A DNA stretch of 6,862 nucleotides from Spartobacteria bacterium (GCA_003136515.1 PLEU01000146.1:323-7184); one strand, 5' to 3'; shown: positions 1-6,267, counted from the stretch's first letter. Translations and numbers: made by a program. Notes: generated by a model not told the origin, from the sequence alone.

Positions 1-323
1 AATCCGGTTCCGGACGGAGAACGGAACTGCGGCGAGCCGTCGCCTCCGGCATGACCTCCATCTATTTTGAATCGCCCCATCGGTTGATCAGTGCTCTGGA
101 GGATCTCGAAGTGATCGCGCCAAAAAGCCGCCTTTGCGTGGCGCGCGAGCTGACTAAAATCCATGAGGAATATCGTCAGGGCAGCCCCCAGGAGCTGGCT
201 TCCCATTACCGGGAAAATTCTCCCCGTGGGGAAGTCACCCTCCTAATCGATCCGATCTCCAGTGCGCTGGAGGAAAAAAAACTTCACTCCGAAAAGACAC
301 CCATTCCACGGAACTTCGCATAG
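1..323 (+). CDS. rsmI: 16S rRNA (cytidine1402-2'-O)-methyltransferase RsmI, C-terminal part
   Basis: This is the 3' end of a gene that begins left of the window; the first complete codon starts at base 3 and 106 residues are visible. RsmI uses S-adenosylmethionine to 2'-O-methylate C1402 in the decoding centre of 16S rRNA. What is seen: a GRRTEL segment, then IYFESPHRL (the family's FYESPHRL motif), then VARELTKIHEE (family ARELTK..EE), then RGEVTLLID (family RGE.VLVV). These motifs fall in the expected order and spacing for the C-terminal half of the tetrapyrrole-methylase fold. Only about 20 residues follow the last strand, so the helical tail of E. coli RsmI is missing; short tails like this are, to my knowledge, common in the family. 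The ATG at 51 is internal, because homology continues upstream of it. The last 40 bp overlap the 3' end of convergent accA. Confidence 0.93.
   Translation, partial: SGSGRRTELRRAVASGMTSIYFESPHRLISALEDLEVIAPKSRLCVARELTKIHEEYRQGSPQELASHYRENSPRGEVTLLIDPISSALEEKKLHSEKTPIPRNFA
257..272. other. Perfect 6-bp inverted repeat beside an A8 tract
   Basis: CTCCAG and CTGGAG are separated by a 4-nt TGCG loop. The repeat lies inside the rsmI coding sequence and is followed at 274-281 by eight A residues. Read on the minus strand, the T8 tract follows the accA stop codon after 2 nt and the hairpin comes after the T tract. That is the wrong order for a standard intrinsic terminator, so the role is unclear. 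It may be chance, or it may help end convergent transcription. Confidence 0.4.
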
Positions 324-1228
324 CGTTCCTCAAGAAGTTTTTTCAGCGAAATCTCATTCAGGGCATCAAGGGTCGAGCTGATGGTCTCTGTCAGCGTGGC
401 GGCGATTGCCTCGCGATCCCGGTGGGCTCCTCCCATGGGTTCCGGAACCACACCATCAATGAGGCCGAGTTCTTGAAGATCATCGGCAGTCAGTTTCAGA
501 GCCGCCGCTGCTTCCGGCGCTACTTTGCGGTGCTTCCAGAGGATCGCCGCACATCCCTCGGGAGAGATGACGGAGTAATAGGCATTTTCCATCATCAGGA
601 CACGGTCCGCCACACCGATGCCGAGGGCACCGCCGCTTCCCCCTTCACCGATGACCACGGCGATGATACGGGTTTTGAGCAGCATCATTTCACGCAGATT
701 CACCGCAATCGCTTCGGCAATGTGACGCTCTTCCGCGCCCACGCCGGGATAGGCCCCCGGAGTGTCGATCATGCAGACCACGGGTAAGGAGAATTTTTCA
801 GCCATCCGCATGAGACGAAGTGCCTTGCGGTAGCCTTCCGGGTGAGGGCTTCCAAAGTTGCGGAGGACATTCTCCTTCACATCGCGTCCCTTCTGCTGGC
901 CGATGATGACGCAGCGGTGCTTCCCAATGCGTCCGATGCCCGCAGGCATGGCCTTGTCATCGCCGAATAATCGATCGCCGTGAAGCTCCACAAAGTCGTT
1001 TACGCAGCAGCCCACATAGTCCAGAAAATAGGGGCGTGCAGGGTGCCTAGCTATCTGGACGCGCTGCCAGGGAGTCAAGTTTCCATAGAGCAGGGCCCTC
1101 TCCTTTTCGAGATCCTGACGGGCCGCCATCAGCAGCGGATCTTCCGAGGGTCTTTTTTCAGCAAGTTCCGCGACTTTGTTTTCAAGATCGGTGATGGAGA
1201 GTTCAAAATCGAGAGGTTGTGGATTCAT
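284..1228 (-). CDS. accA: Acetyl-CoA carboxylase carboxyltransferase subunit alpha
   Basis: AccA pairs with AccD to form the cytoplasmic carboxyltransferase that moves CO2 from biotinylated AccB to acetyl-CoA, giving malonyl-CoA, the first committed step of fatty acid synthesis. The 314-residue product is close to the family's usual length of about 320. Visible signatures are LTPWQRVQIARHP (51-63), ELHGDRLFGDD (81-91), GQQKGR (110-115), RNFGSPHPEGYRKALRLM (123-140), DTPGAYPGVGAEER (155-168), GEGGSGGALGIGVADRV (194-210, glycine-rich oxyanion region) and YSVISPEGCAAILWK (218-232). The frame stays open upstream to 1513, but residues before this Met are low-complexity and unlike AccA, and they would overlap the LysM gene, so ATG at 1228 is chosen. 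No clear Shine-Dalgarno precedes it. It is the last gene of a minus-strand block, 58 bp after the LysM gene. No accD is present in the window. Confidence 0.97.
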   Translation of the reverse strand: MNPQPLDFELSITDLENKVAELAEKRPSEDPLLMAARQDLEKERALLYGNLTPWQRVQIARHPARPYFLDYVGCCVNDFVELHGDRLFGDDKAMPAGIGRIGKHRCVIIGQQKGRDVKENVLRNFGSPHPEGYRKALRLMRMAEKFSLPVVCMIDTPGAYPGVGAEERHIAEAIAVNLREMMLLKTRIIAVVIGEGGSGGALGIGVADRVLMMENAYYSVISPEGCAAILWKHRKVAPEAAAALKLTADDLQELGLIDGVVPEPMGGAHRDREAIAATLTETISSTLDALNEISLKKLLEERYAKFRGMGVFSE

Positions 1229-1286
1229 CGTAAAATTTGCGGCAATACAGACTTGTATCGGGGTGGACTGAAAAATCGAAATTGAA

Positions 1287-2168
1287 TTAGTGAATGATGA
1301 CTGGCGTGTTTCGGGAGACGAGAGGGAAAATTTCCAACAGGTCACCCGAGGAGAGAACATAGCCTCCAGGCATAGGGGCCTGCGGAGGAGCGGACATCGT
1401 AGAACTATTCGCGGGGGTGGCTGAGGGGGAGGACGCTGGAGGGAGTGCCACAATAGGAGGGGATTGCACCAGCATGATACTCCGTTCACTGAGGGGATAA
1501 GCCTTCTCCCCAAACGCCACGCGCTTGTTTTTCACTATGCAGACCTTGTCCAGAACCTTGGAATTCTTGGTTTCCTCCTGGCTCGGCGCCGGGGGTGCGG
1601 AAAGCAATTTGTACTCGGTGAGAAACGTGTCATGGTCGAGAAGGGTTAGTGTTTTTGCCGACCGGTCAATCAGAAGCGAAATTTTCAGTGACGGAATCAC
1701 CAGTTGCTGGCCGATCTGGAGATTGATATTGGGCAGTTGATTGGCTCGTTGGATCAATTCGGCGTTTGATTGATGGCGTGCGGCGATACGTGCAAGGGAA
1801 TCACCTTTCACGACCGTATAAGTTACAAGATTTGTGCCACCCGGTTGGAAGAGGAGGCTCATGTTATCTGCCCCTAAAAGATGACGGGCTTCGTCGAGAA
1901 GGGGGGATTTGGGATTATTATTGACCCATGCGTTCAATCCATCCCTCGACTCCTCAATTTTGCCCGCTGTCTGGAGAGTCTTCAGTCGCTGGAATTCTGG
2001 TGCTCCAGGATCAGGAGTTGCCGTGGGAGCTGGAGCGGCGATCTGAGCGGCCCTCTCCATTTTCTCTGTCTGGGCCGGTTTGATGAAAAGTTCGTATCCG
2101 AAATATCCTGCTGATCCGAAAATCAGCAGCGCTAGAATGAAGAGAAACAGAAATTGGAGCGTCTTCAT
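1287..2168 (-). CDS. Membrane-anchored LysM protein with degenerate YkuD (L,D-transpeptidase-like) tail
   Basis: The 293-residue product has, in order: a short cytoplasmic start and one hydrophobic segment (about 5-24, rich in L, F and I), an Ala/Pro linker, a helical TPR-like stretch (about 60-100), a LysM domain (about 115-159; YTVVKGDSLARIA near its start, IGQQLVIP at its end), a YkuD-like beginning (LKISLLIDRSAKTLTLL, 161-177), a Pro/Ser/Ala-rich stretch (about 237-267), and a YkuD-like end (GGYVLSSGDLLEIFPLV then NTPVIIH). LysM binds peptidoglycan, so the protein probably sits in the inner membrane facing the wall. In active YkuD enzymes the last block reads SHGCIRL; here the His and Cys are replaced (GGYVL), and no upstream IHG-type His is visible, so transpeptidase activity is unlikely. 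ATG at 2168, 8 nt after the preceding stop, is preferred over ATG at 2201 because it puts a Lys directly before the hydrophobic segment. Exact function is unknown. Confidence 0.85.
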   Translation of the reverse strand: MKTLQFLFLFILALLIFGSAGYFGYELFIKPAQTEKMERAAQIAAPAPTATPDPGAPEFQRLKTLQTAGKIEESRDGLNAWVNNNPKSPLLDEARHLLGADNMSLLFQPGGTNLVTYTVVKGDSLARIAARHQSNAELIQRANQLPNINLQIGQQLVIPSLKISLLIDRSAKTLTLLDHDTFLTEYKLLSAPPAPSQEETKNSKVLDKVCIVKNKRVAFGEKAYPLSERSIMLVQSPPIVALPPASSPSATPANSSTMSAPPQAPMPGGYVLSSGDLLEIFPLVSRNTPVIIH

Positions 2169-2176
2169 GGTGATCG

Positions 2177-2698
2177 TCAGATCAGCCCCCGACGTTTCCA
2201 TTCCGCGACATTCCCACCTGCGGAACGCTGGATCATATCCAAGGTAAATTTCATCAGGCAGACCTCCCAGGCATCATCAATTCCCTCAATCAGCACGTTT
2301 AAAGGGTTGTTCTCCTGATGCAGCTGTGATTCGAGCCTGAGCAGGACTTCCTCTTTAGACTCTCTGAGAAGTTGTTCGGAAAGGTCCGTTTTTTTTAGGG
2401 AAAAGCCATAGCGGAGGAGATGGAAGTCTTTCTGACCCTCAATCCAGCCTGCAAACCCCTGGGCTCTCTCCCCAAATCCCTCAAGGAGCAACCGGCTGAT
2501 ATACTGAGGGGCCAAGATTCGAGGTCGCTCTGCATGGATGACCCCCTGTCGGAGGCGGACGCAACCGATTTCATCCATCGGCTCGGTTACCAAGCTGAAC
2601 ATGAAGCTGGTCTGTCCATAGGTCTCAATTGCCTGGCTGGGTGCTACCACAACACGTGTGTTTTCCATCGCATATTGAAAATCGTCTGCCTTGATCAT
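2177..2698 (-). CDS. Hypothetical protein, 173 aa, unrecognised family
   Basis: I do not recognise this protein. It has no signal peptide, membrane segment or evident nucleotide-binding motif, and it looks like a soluble cytoplasmic protein. The first half reads as beta-rich (RVVVAPSQ, FMFSLVTEP, GCVRLRQG). The second half is largely helical and charged, with a Glu/Leu/Lys-rich stretch (about 105-130) and an amphipathic helix before the basic end WKRRGLI. Two cysteines (46 and 147) are far apart and do not form an obvious metal site. It is first in the minus-strand block, and its stop lies 8 nt before the chosen LysM start, so the two are probably co-transcribed and perhaps translationally coupled. 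A promoter-like sequence lies 12 nt upstream. A second in-frame ATG at codon 11 (2668) is an alternative start. That it is a real gene is supported by tight packing and by the absence of any better gene on the opposite strand. Confidence 0.75.
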   Translation of the reverse strand: MIKADDFQYAMENTRVVVAPSQAIETYGQTSFMFSLVTEPMDEIGCVRLRQGVIHAERPRILAPQYISRLLLEGFGERAQGFAGWIEGQKDFHLLRYGFSLKKTDLSEQLLRESKEEVLLRLESQLHQENNPLNVLIEGIDDAWEVCLMKFTLDMIQRSAGGNVAEWKRRGLI

Positions 2699-2710
2699 TT
2701 GTCAGCTCAT

Positions 2711-2739
2711 AGAATAGGAGTGATGGGGCGAAAGGTCAA
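2711..2739 (-). promoter_or_regulatory. Candidate sigma-70 promoter for the hypothetical-LysM-accA block
   Basis: Read on the minus strand, TTGACC (2739-2734) and TATTCT (2716-2711) are separated by exactly 17 nt; they match the sigma-70 consensus at 5/6 and 4/6 positions. Transcription would begin about 5-6 nt before the ATG at 2698, giving a very short or nearly leaderless mRNA, which fits the absence of a Shine-Dalgarno there. This is pattern matching only. Confidence 0.45.
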
Positions 2740-2769
2740 AGAAGGAAGAGGTCATTTAGCATAGCTCAT

Positions 2770-2798
2770 TTGACATGTAGGCAATTTTACGGTTTGTA
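2770..2798 (+). promoter_or_regulatory. Weak candidate promoter for the L,D-transpeptidase gene
   Basis: A perfect TTGACA -35 hexamer at 2770-2775 is followed after 17 nt by TTTGTA (2793-2798), a poor match to TATAAT. The position, just before the ATG at 2805, would give an almost leaderless transcript. The -35 match is good but the -10 is weak, so the call is tentative. Confidence 0.25.
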
Positions 2799-2804
2799 GC
2801 AGGG

Positions 2805-3458
2805 ATGAAACACGCCCTTCGATTTCTACCATTACCCATTGTCCTCATGATGCTCTTCATGAGTGGATGTAGCCAGTTCTCGATGAAGCAGATTTATGAC
2901 CAGCCGGCCTACAAGCCGAACGACCCTTCCAAGGTTGTCGTCAGAGTATCCCTTTCCAAACAGATGGTCTATGTCATGGAGGGAAAACGCCCTTTGCTTG
3001 TAACGGCCTGTTGTGTCGGGATGCCATCGCATCCCACCCCTAAAGGGAACTTTTCCGTTCTGAGCAAGCAGAGGAACAAACGTTCCGGTGAGTACGGATT
3101 TGCCATACTTCACGAGGCCATCGTTCCCGCTGAAGTTGATCAGGCCCATGGTCATTACGTCGGTTATCCCATGCCCTATTATGTAGAATTTACCCCCGGT
3201 TATGGATTCCATCTCGGCTGGGTCTGGCCGGTACCCAAGAGTCACGGCTGCATCCGTCTTCACGCCAATGATGCTGGAAAATTCTTTGCACTCGTGAGAA
3301 TCGGCACACCGGTTCATATCGCCAACTCGCAGGCTGAAGATGCCACGCTTGGGGCCAACTTCAGACGCCCTCAGGATTACAATGATCCCGATCTTCCGGC
3401 GGCTGTCCTGACCGCACAGAGCTATTTTGATAATCTCAAGCCGGTTATTCTGCATTAG
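2805..3458 (+). CDS. L,D-transpeptidase (YkuD/ErfK family) lipoprotein
   Basis: The 217-residue product starts with a lipoprotein signal (hydrophobic 8-19, then MSGC with Cys22 as the likely lipidated residue), so it is probably exported and membrane-anchored. The YkuD domain spans about 43-173: VVVRVSLSKQMVYV opens it, then PTPKGNFSVL (77-86), YPMPYYVEFT (121-130), GFHLGW (134-139) and KSHGCIRLH (145-153), followed by GTPVHI. Cys149 is the expected catalytic nucleophile, with His136 and His147 and Arg151 as active-site residues. The 9-residue gap between His136 and Ser146 fits the short ErfK subtype. Such enzymes make 3-3 peptidoglycan cross-links or attach proteins to the wall; which applies here cannot be told. 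Residues 174-217 form an extra C-terminal tail of no recognised domain. Cys69-Cys70 is an unusual pair. An AGCAGGG lies directly before the ATG, too close for an ideal Shine-Dalgarno. ispH starts 9 nt downstream. Confidence 0.93.
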   Translation: MKHALRFLPLPIVLMMLFMSGCSQFSMKQIYDQPAYKPNDPSKVVVRVSLSKQMVYVMEGKRPLLVTACCVGMPSHPTPKGNFSVLSKQRNKRSGEYGFAILHEAIVPAEVDQAHGHYVGYPMPYYVEFTPGYGFHLGWVWPVPKSHGCIRLHANDAGKFFALVRIGTPVHIANSQAEDATLGANFRRPQDYNDPDLPAAVLTAQSYFDNLKPVILH

Positions 3459-3467
3459 TCTGATTGC

Positions 3468-4697
3468 GTGAGTAACACTCCAGCTCTATCTCCCAAGGTC
3501 AATCTCCGGACTCCGGAGGTGATGGCGCGGGTGCAGGAACAAGTTGAGCACCACTACCACAGTGACCTTGTGGAAAAGCTAAGGGCTCGGGGCTCCGTGC
3601 TTGTGGCTGGAAGCACGACGATCAGGTTGGCGAAGCAGTTTGGATTCTGTTACGGGGTCGAACGGGCCATTGATCTTGCCTATGCTGCTCGGAAGGTATT
3701 TCCCGAGGCTAGGCTTTTTCTCATCGGCGAGATTATTCATAATCCAGAAGTGAATGCTCAGATTGCGGCGCTCGGCATCCGCAATCTAATGGACAAGGGC
3801 GGCCGGCCGAAAATTGATGATCTCGGACCGGAGGATGTGGTGATAGTGCCGGCCTTCGGGGCTGAGGTTTCGCTTCTGGAAGAGATAAGAAGTCATGGAT
3901 GCAAAATCGTCGATACAACATGCGGAGACGTGATGAGTGTCTGGAAGCGTGTTCGTCAGAATGCTGGAGAGGAGGTCACCTCGATCATTCACGGAAAGGC
4001 CTCCCATGAGGAGACGCGGGCTACTGCCTCGCGTGCGCTCGGCTCCGGGAACGGACGCTATCTCATCGTTCTGGATCTCGCCGAGACCGATCGCGTCTGC
4101 AGCTACATTCGCGGACATGGAAAGAGAGAGGAGTTTTTGAGCACTTTTTCGGGACGGTTTTCGGAGGGATTTGACCCCGATCTGCATCTGCGACGGATCG
4201 GGGTTGCCAACCAGACCACGATGCTTCGGGACGAGACAGGCGAAGTGCAGCGGAGATTGCGTGAAGCGGTAAACGACAGGGATGGGTCAGTGGAAAACTT
4301 TCGGATGTTCGACACGATTTGTGGGGCAACTCAGGAGCGTCAGGACGCTCTTAGGGAACTGCTTGAACGCCCTCTTGATCTGCTCCTAGTCGTGGGGGGC
4401 TATAACAGTTCCAACACCACTCATCTCGCTGAGATGGGTGTGGAAAAAATCCCTACATGGTTTATACGCAACCAAGGATGCCTGGAGTCACCGACGCTCA
4501 TCCGTCATTTTGATCTGCATCAGAAAGTGGAAATCCTCACGGAGTGCCCGTGGCTGCCCCATGGCGAGCTACAAATTGCAATTACTGCCGGGGCTTCCTG
4601 TCCAAATAACCTGATCGAGGAAGTCATTCTCCGGCTTCTTTCACTGAGAGGAGAGCCTCTTCCTGAGAAAGGAGGGACTCAATCCTCGGTTTGCTAA
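3468..4697 (+). CDS. ispH: 4-hydroxy-3-methylbut-2-enyl diphosphate reductase (plant/cyanobacterial-type IspH)
   Basis: IspH is the final enzyme of the MEP pathway, a cytoplasmic iron-sulfur reductase turning HMBPP into IPP and DMAPP. The three cluster cysteines are visible: Cys61 (FGFCYGVERA), Cys152 (VDTTCGD) and Cys285 (FDTICGATQERQ). Substrate-site residues include His91 (EIIHNPEVN), His180 and Glu182 (ASHEETRATAS, with Glu182 matching the E. coli proton-donor Glu), NQTT (248-251), GGYNSSNTTHL (310-320) and TAGAS (373-377). At 409 residues it is about 90 longer than E. coli IspH. An N-terminal extension containing YHSDLVEKLRARG, and the phrasing of the central region, match my memory of the cyanobacterial and plant-plastid branch. 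The start is GTG at 3468, 9 nt after the transpeptidase stop; ATG at 3522 (codon 19) is possible. The pair is probably co-transcribed. Cys378 directly after the TAGAS serine is unusual, E. coli having Ala there. Confidence 0.96.
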   Translation: MSNTPALSPKVNLRTPEVMARVQEQVEHHYHSDLVEKLRARGSVLVAGSTTIRLAKQFGFCYGVERAIDLAYAARKVFPEARLFLIGEIIHNPEVNAQIAALGIRNLMDKGGRPKIDDLGPEDVVIVPAFGAEVSLLEEIRSHGCKIVDTTCGDVMSVWKRVRQNAGEEVTSIIHGKASHEETRATASRALGSGNGRYLIVLDLAETDRVCSYIRGHGKREEFLSTFSGRFSEGFDPDLHLRRIGVANQTTMLRDETGEVQRRLREAVNDRDGSVENFRMFDTICGATQERQDALRELLERPLDLLLVVGGYNSSNTTHLAEMGVEKIPTWFIRNQGCLESPTLIRHFDLHQKVEILTECPWLPHGELQIAITAGASCPNNLIEEVILRLLSLRGEPLPEKGGTQSSVC

Positions 4698-4698
4698 C

Positions 4699-4744
4699 GA
4701 AAGCTTAGGGGCAAAGGAAACCAATCGCCCCTTTTTCAGCTTTC
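4699..4744 (+). terminator. Probable intrinsic terminator after ispH
   Basis: AGGGGC (4707-4712) pairs with GCCCCT (4727-4732) around a 14-nt loop, and the T tract runs 4732-4736. An outer 7-bp arm, GAAAGCT (4699-4705) with AGCTTTC (4738-4744), is also perfect, so two nested stems compete with or reinforce one another. It begins 2 nt after the ispH stop, which suits termination of the transpeptidase-ispH unit. Confidence 0.55.
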
Positions 4745-4775
4745 GGCATTCCCCATTTCAGCATCTTCTTGCTCC

Positions 4776-6251
4776 ATGATCGTAACGTCCTCCCAGATGA
4801 AATCTGCAGAAGAGGCAGCCTTCCGACGCGGAGCAAATCCTGCCGGGCTGATGGAGGCTGCAGGATCCGGTATCGCCGAGGTGATACGCCAATTTTTCCC
4901 AACATGCGGGATTGCCGTGCTTTACTGCGGAAAGGGGCATAACGGTGGCGACGCTTTGTGCGCTGCGCGGCAGCTTCTGAGTGAGGGATGGAGGGTGCTA
5001 ATTCGCCTCTCATCACGGATAGACGAACTCGCCCCACTCACCCGTGCACATCTGACCTCTCTGCCCGATGCCGAGATCGTGGAAGCACTGCCGGAACTAT
5101 CCCGCAAACAAATCATTCTGATTGATGGTTTGTTGGGTATTGGCAGTACGGGAAGTCCCCGGGGAATCATTGCCGATCGGATTCGGGAGATGAATTGGAT
5201 CCGCAGGAACATGGGAGGATTTAGCATGGCCATTGATCTACCCTCGGGGTTGGATGCAACGACAGGGGAGGTGTTTGATCCCTGTGTGCAGGCTGATCTG
5301 ACCATCACGATCGGGGCTGTCAAAGCGGGCCTTGTATCTGATCAGGCCATTGCTGCAGTAGGGAGACTTGCTGTTGTCACACATCCCGATCTCTCCACTG
5401 ACGAGGGTGACACAGCAGTTGTGGCAACTGCGGATCAACTGAGGCCACTTCTGCCAATCCGGAATTTTGATAGCTTCAAGGGGGATTTTGGACGGATCGG
5501 TATTATCTCCGGGGCTCGTCGCACTCTCGGAGCTGCACAACTCGCTTCCTCGGCCGCGGTCCACGCAGGCGGAGGCCTTGTAACGCTTTATTCCCTGCCT
5601 GATAACTACAATTTGCTAGCCGATCTCTGTATACCGGAAGTGATGGTTTATCCCGTGAATGCATATGCCGAAGTCCTTGAGCATCGACTTGATGTGCTGG
5701 CGTTGGGACCGGGATTGGGACGTGATAATGATCCTGATATTTTAAGGATTATTCGAGAATCGCCACTTCCCTGTGTGCTAGATGCCGATGCCCTGAATGC
5801 GCTGGCGACCGACCTCACTCTCCTTTCAGAAAGTGCCGGGCCTCGCCTCTTGACTCCTCATCCTGGCGAAATGGCAAGGCTTTTTCCACAGGCGGCCCGC
5901 ACACGCCGAAACTGGGCAACGGAGTTTGTGGAGCATTTTCCGGTGACGCTGTTACTGAAGGGATCTCGTACCATTGTAGCCCAGCGCGGTGAACCGCCGT
6001 GTTTCAACACCACCGGCAACCCAGGAATGGGTACCGGCGGCATGGGGGACGTCCTCACTGGTGTCTGTGCGGCCTTGATAGGTTCCGGTCAGTCTCCGAG
6101 GAATGCTGCGGAGTTGGGTGCCTGGATCTGCGGAAGGGCGGCAGAACTGGCGGTTTTTCAAGCTGATAAATCACAGGAATCCCTTTCCGCCACTTCGGTG
6201 ATAGAGTTTCTGGGAGAGGCATTCAGATCGCTCAGGAGAAATGATTTCTAG
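4776..6251 (+). CDS. nnr: Bifunctional NAD(P)H-hydrate epimerase / ADP-dependent NAD(P)H-hydrate dehydratase
   Basis: This two-domain repair enzyme restores NAD(P)H from its damaged hydrated form: the N-terminal YjeF_N domain interconverts the R and S epimers, and the C-terminal ribokinase-like domain dehydrates S-NAD(P)HX using ADP. The 491 residues match the fused bacterial form (E. coli about 515). Epimerase motifs: GKGHNGGD (52-59), DGLLGIGSTG (117-126) and AIDLPSGLDATTGEV (152-166). Dehydratase motifs (from about 225): FKGDFGRIGIISG (234-246), AAVHAGGGLVTLYS (260-273), LALGPGLGRD (308-317), VLDADALNALA (334-344), LLTPHPGEMARLF (358-370), LLLKGSRTIVA (392-402) and NTTGNPGMGTGGMGDVLTG (411-429), with Asp425 the likely catalytic residue. 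Both halves look intact. ATG at 4776 gives a start (MIVTSSQMKSAEE) typical of the family. No Shine-Dalgarno precedes it; the leader is pyrimidine-rich. A terminator lies upstream, so an unseen promoter or read-through from ispH must drive it. Confidence 0.96.
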   Translation: MIVTSSQMKSAEEAAFRRGANPAGLMEAAGSGIAEVIRQFFPTCGIAVLYCGKGHNGGDALCAARQLLSEGWRVLIRLSSRIDELAPLTRAHLTSLPDAEIVEALPELSRKQIILIDGLLGIGSTGSPRGIIADRIREMNWIRRNMGGFSMAIDLPSGLDATTGEVFDPCVQADLTITIGAVKAGLVSDQAIAAVGRLAVVTHPDLSTDEGDTAVVATADQLRPLLPIRNFDSFKGDFGRIGIISGARRTLGAAQLASSAAVHAGGGLVTLYSLPDNYNLLADLCIPEVMVYPVNAYAEVLEHRLDVLALGPGLGRDNDPDILRIIRESPLPCVLDADALNALATDLTLLSESAGPRLLTPHPGEMARLFPQAARTRRNWATEFVEHFPVTLLLKGSRTIVAQRGEPPCFNTTGNPGMGTGGMGDVLTGVCAALIGSGQSPRNAAELGAWICGRAAELAVFQADKSQESLSATSVIEFLGEAFRSLRRNDF

Positions 6252-6267
6252 ATTGTAATTAACTAGG

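Noticed and set aside
282..310. Possible intrinsic terminator for accA using the T8 tract at 274-281
   Set aside because: Only a 4-bp stem with a G-T pair can be drawn directly before the T tract on the minus strand; too weak to call.
422..787. Plus-strand open frame of 121 codons opposite accA
   Set aside because: Antisense to strongly conserved AccA motifs; His/Arg/Asp-rich composition typical of a shadow frame.
1240..1275. Small inverted repeat before accA (CGATAC/GTATTG on the minus strand)
   Set aside because: Six pairs including a G-T, with a 6-nt loop and no T tract or known leader motif; probably chance.
1229..1513. Upstream extension of accA in the same frame (95 more codons)
   Set aside because: The extra residues are Pro/Arg/Ser-rich and unlike AccA, and they lie antisense-free but out of frame within the LysM gene; the Met at 1228 gives the usual family length.
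2169..2201. Earlier ATG (2201) for the LysM protein
   Set aside because: It adds 11 residues before the Lys and hydrophobic segment and overlaps the preceding gene by 25 bp with no better ribosome site; possible but less likely.
2832..3455. Long minus-strand open frame (207 codons) opposite the L,D-transpeptidase
   Set aside because: It mirrors a gene with clear catalytic motifs, and its own translation shows no recognisable domain.
4922..5564. Minus-strand open frames opposite nnr
   Set aside because: They lie antisense to conserved epimerase and dehydratase motifs and resemble no known protein.
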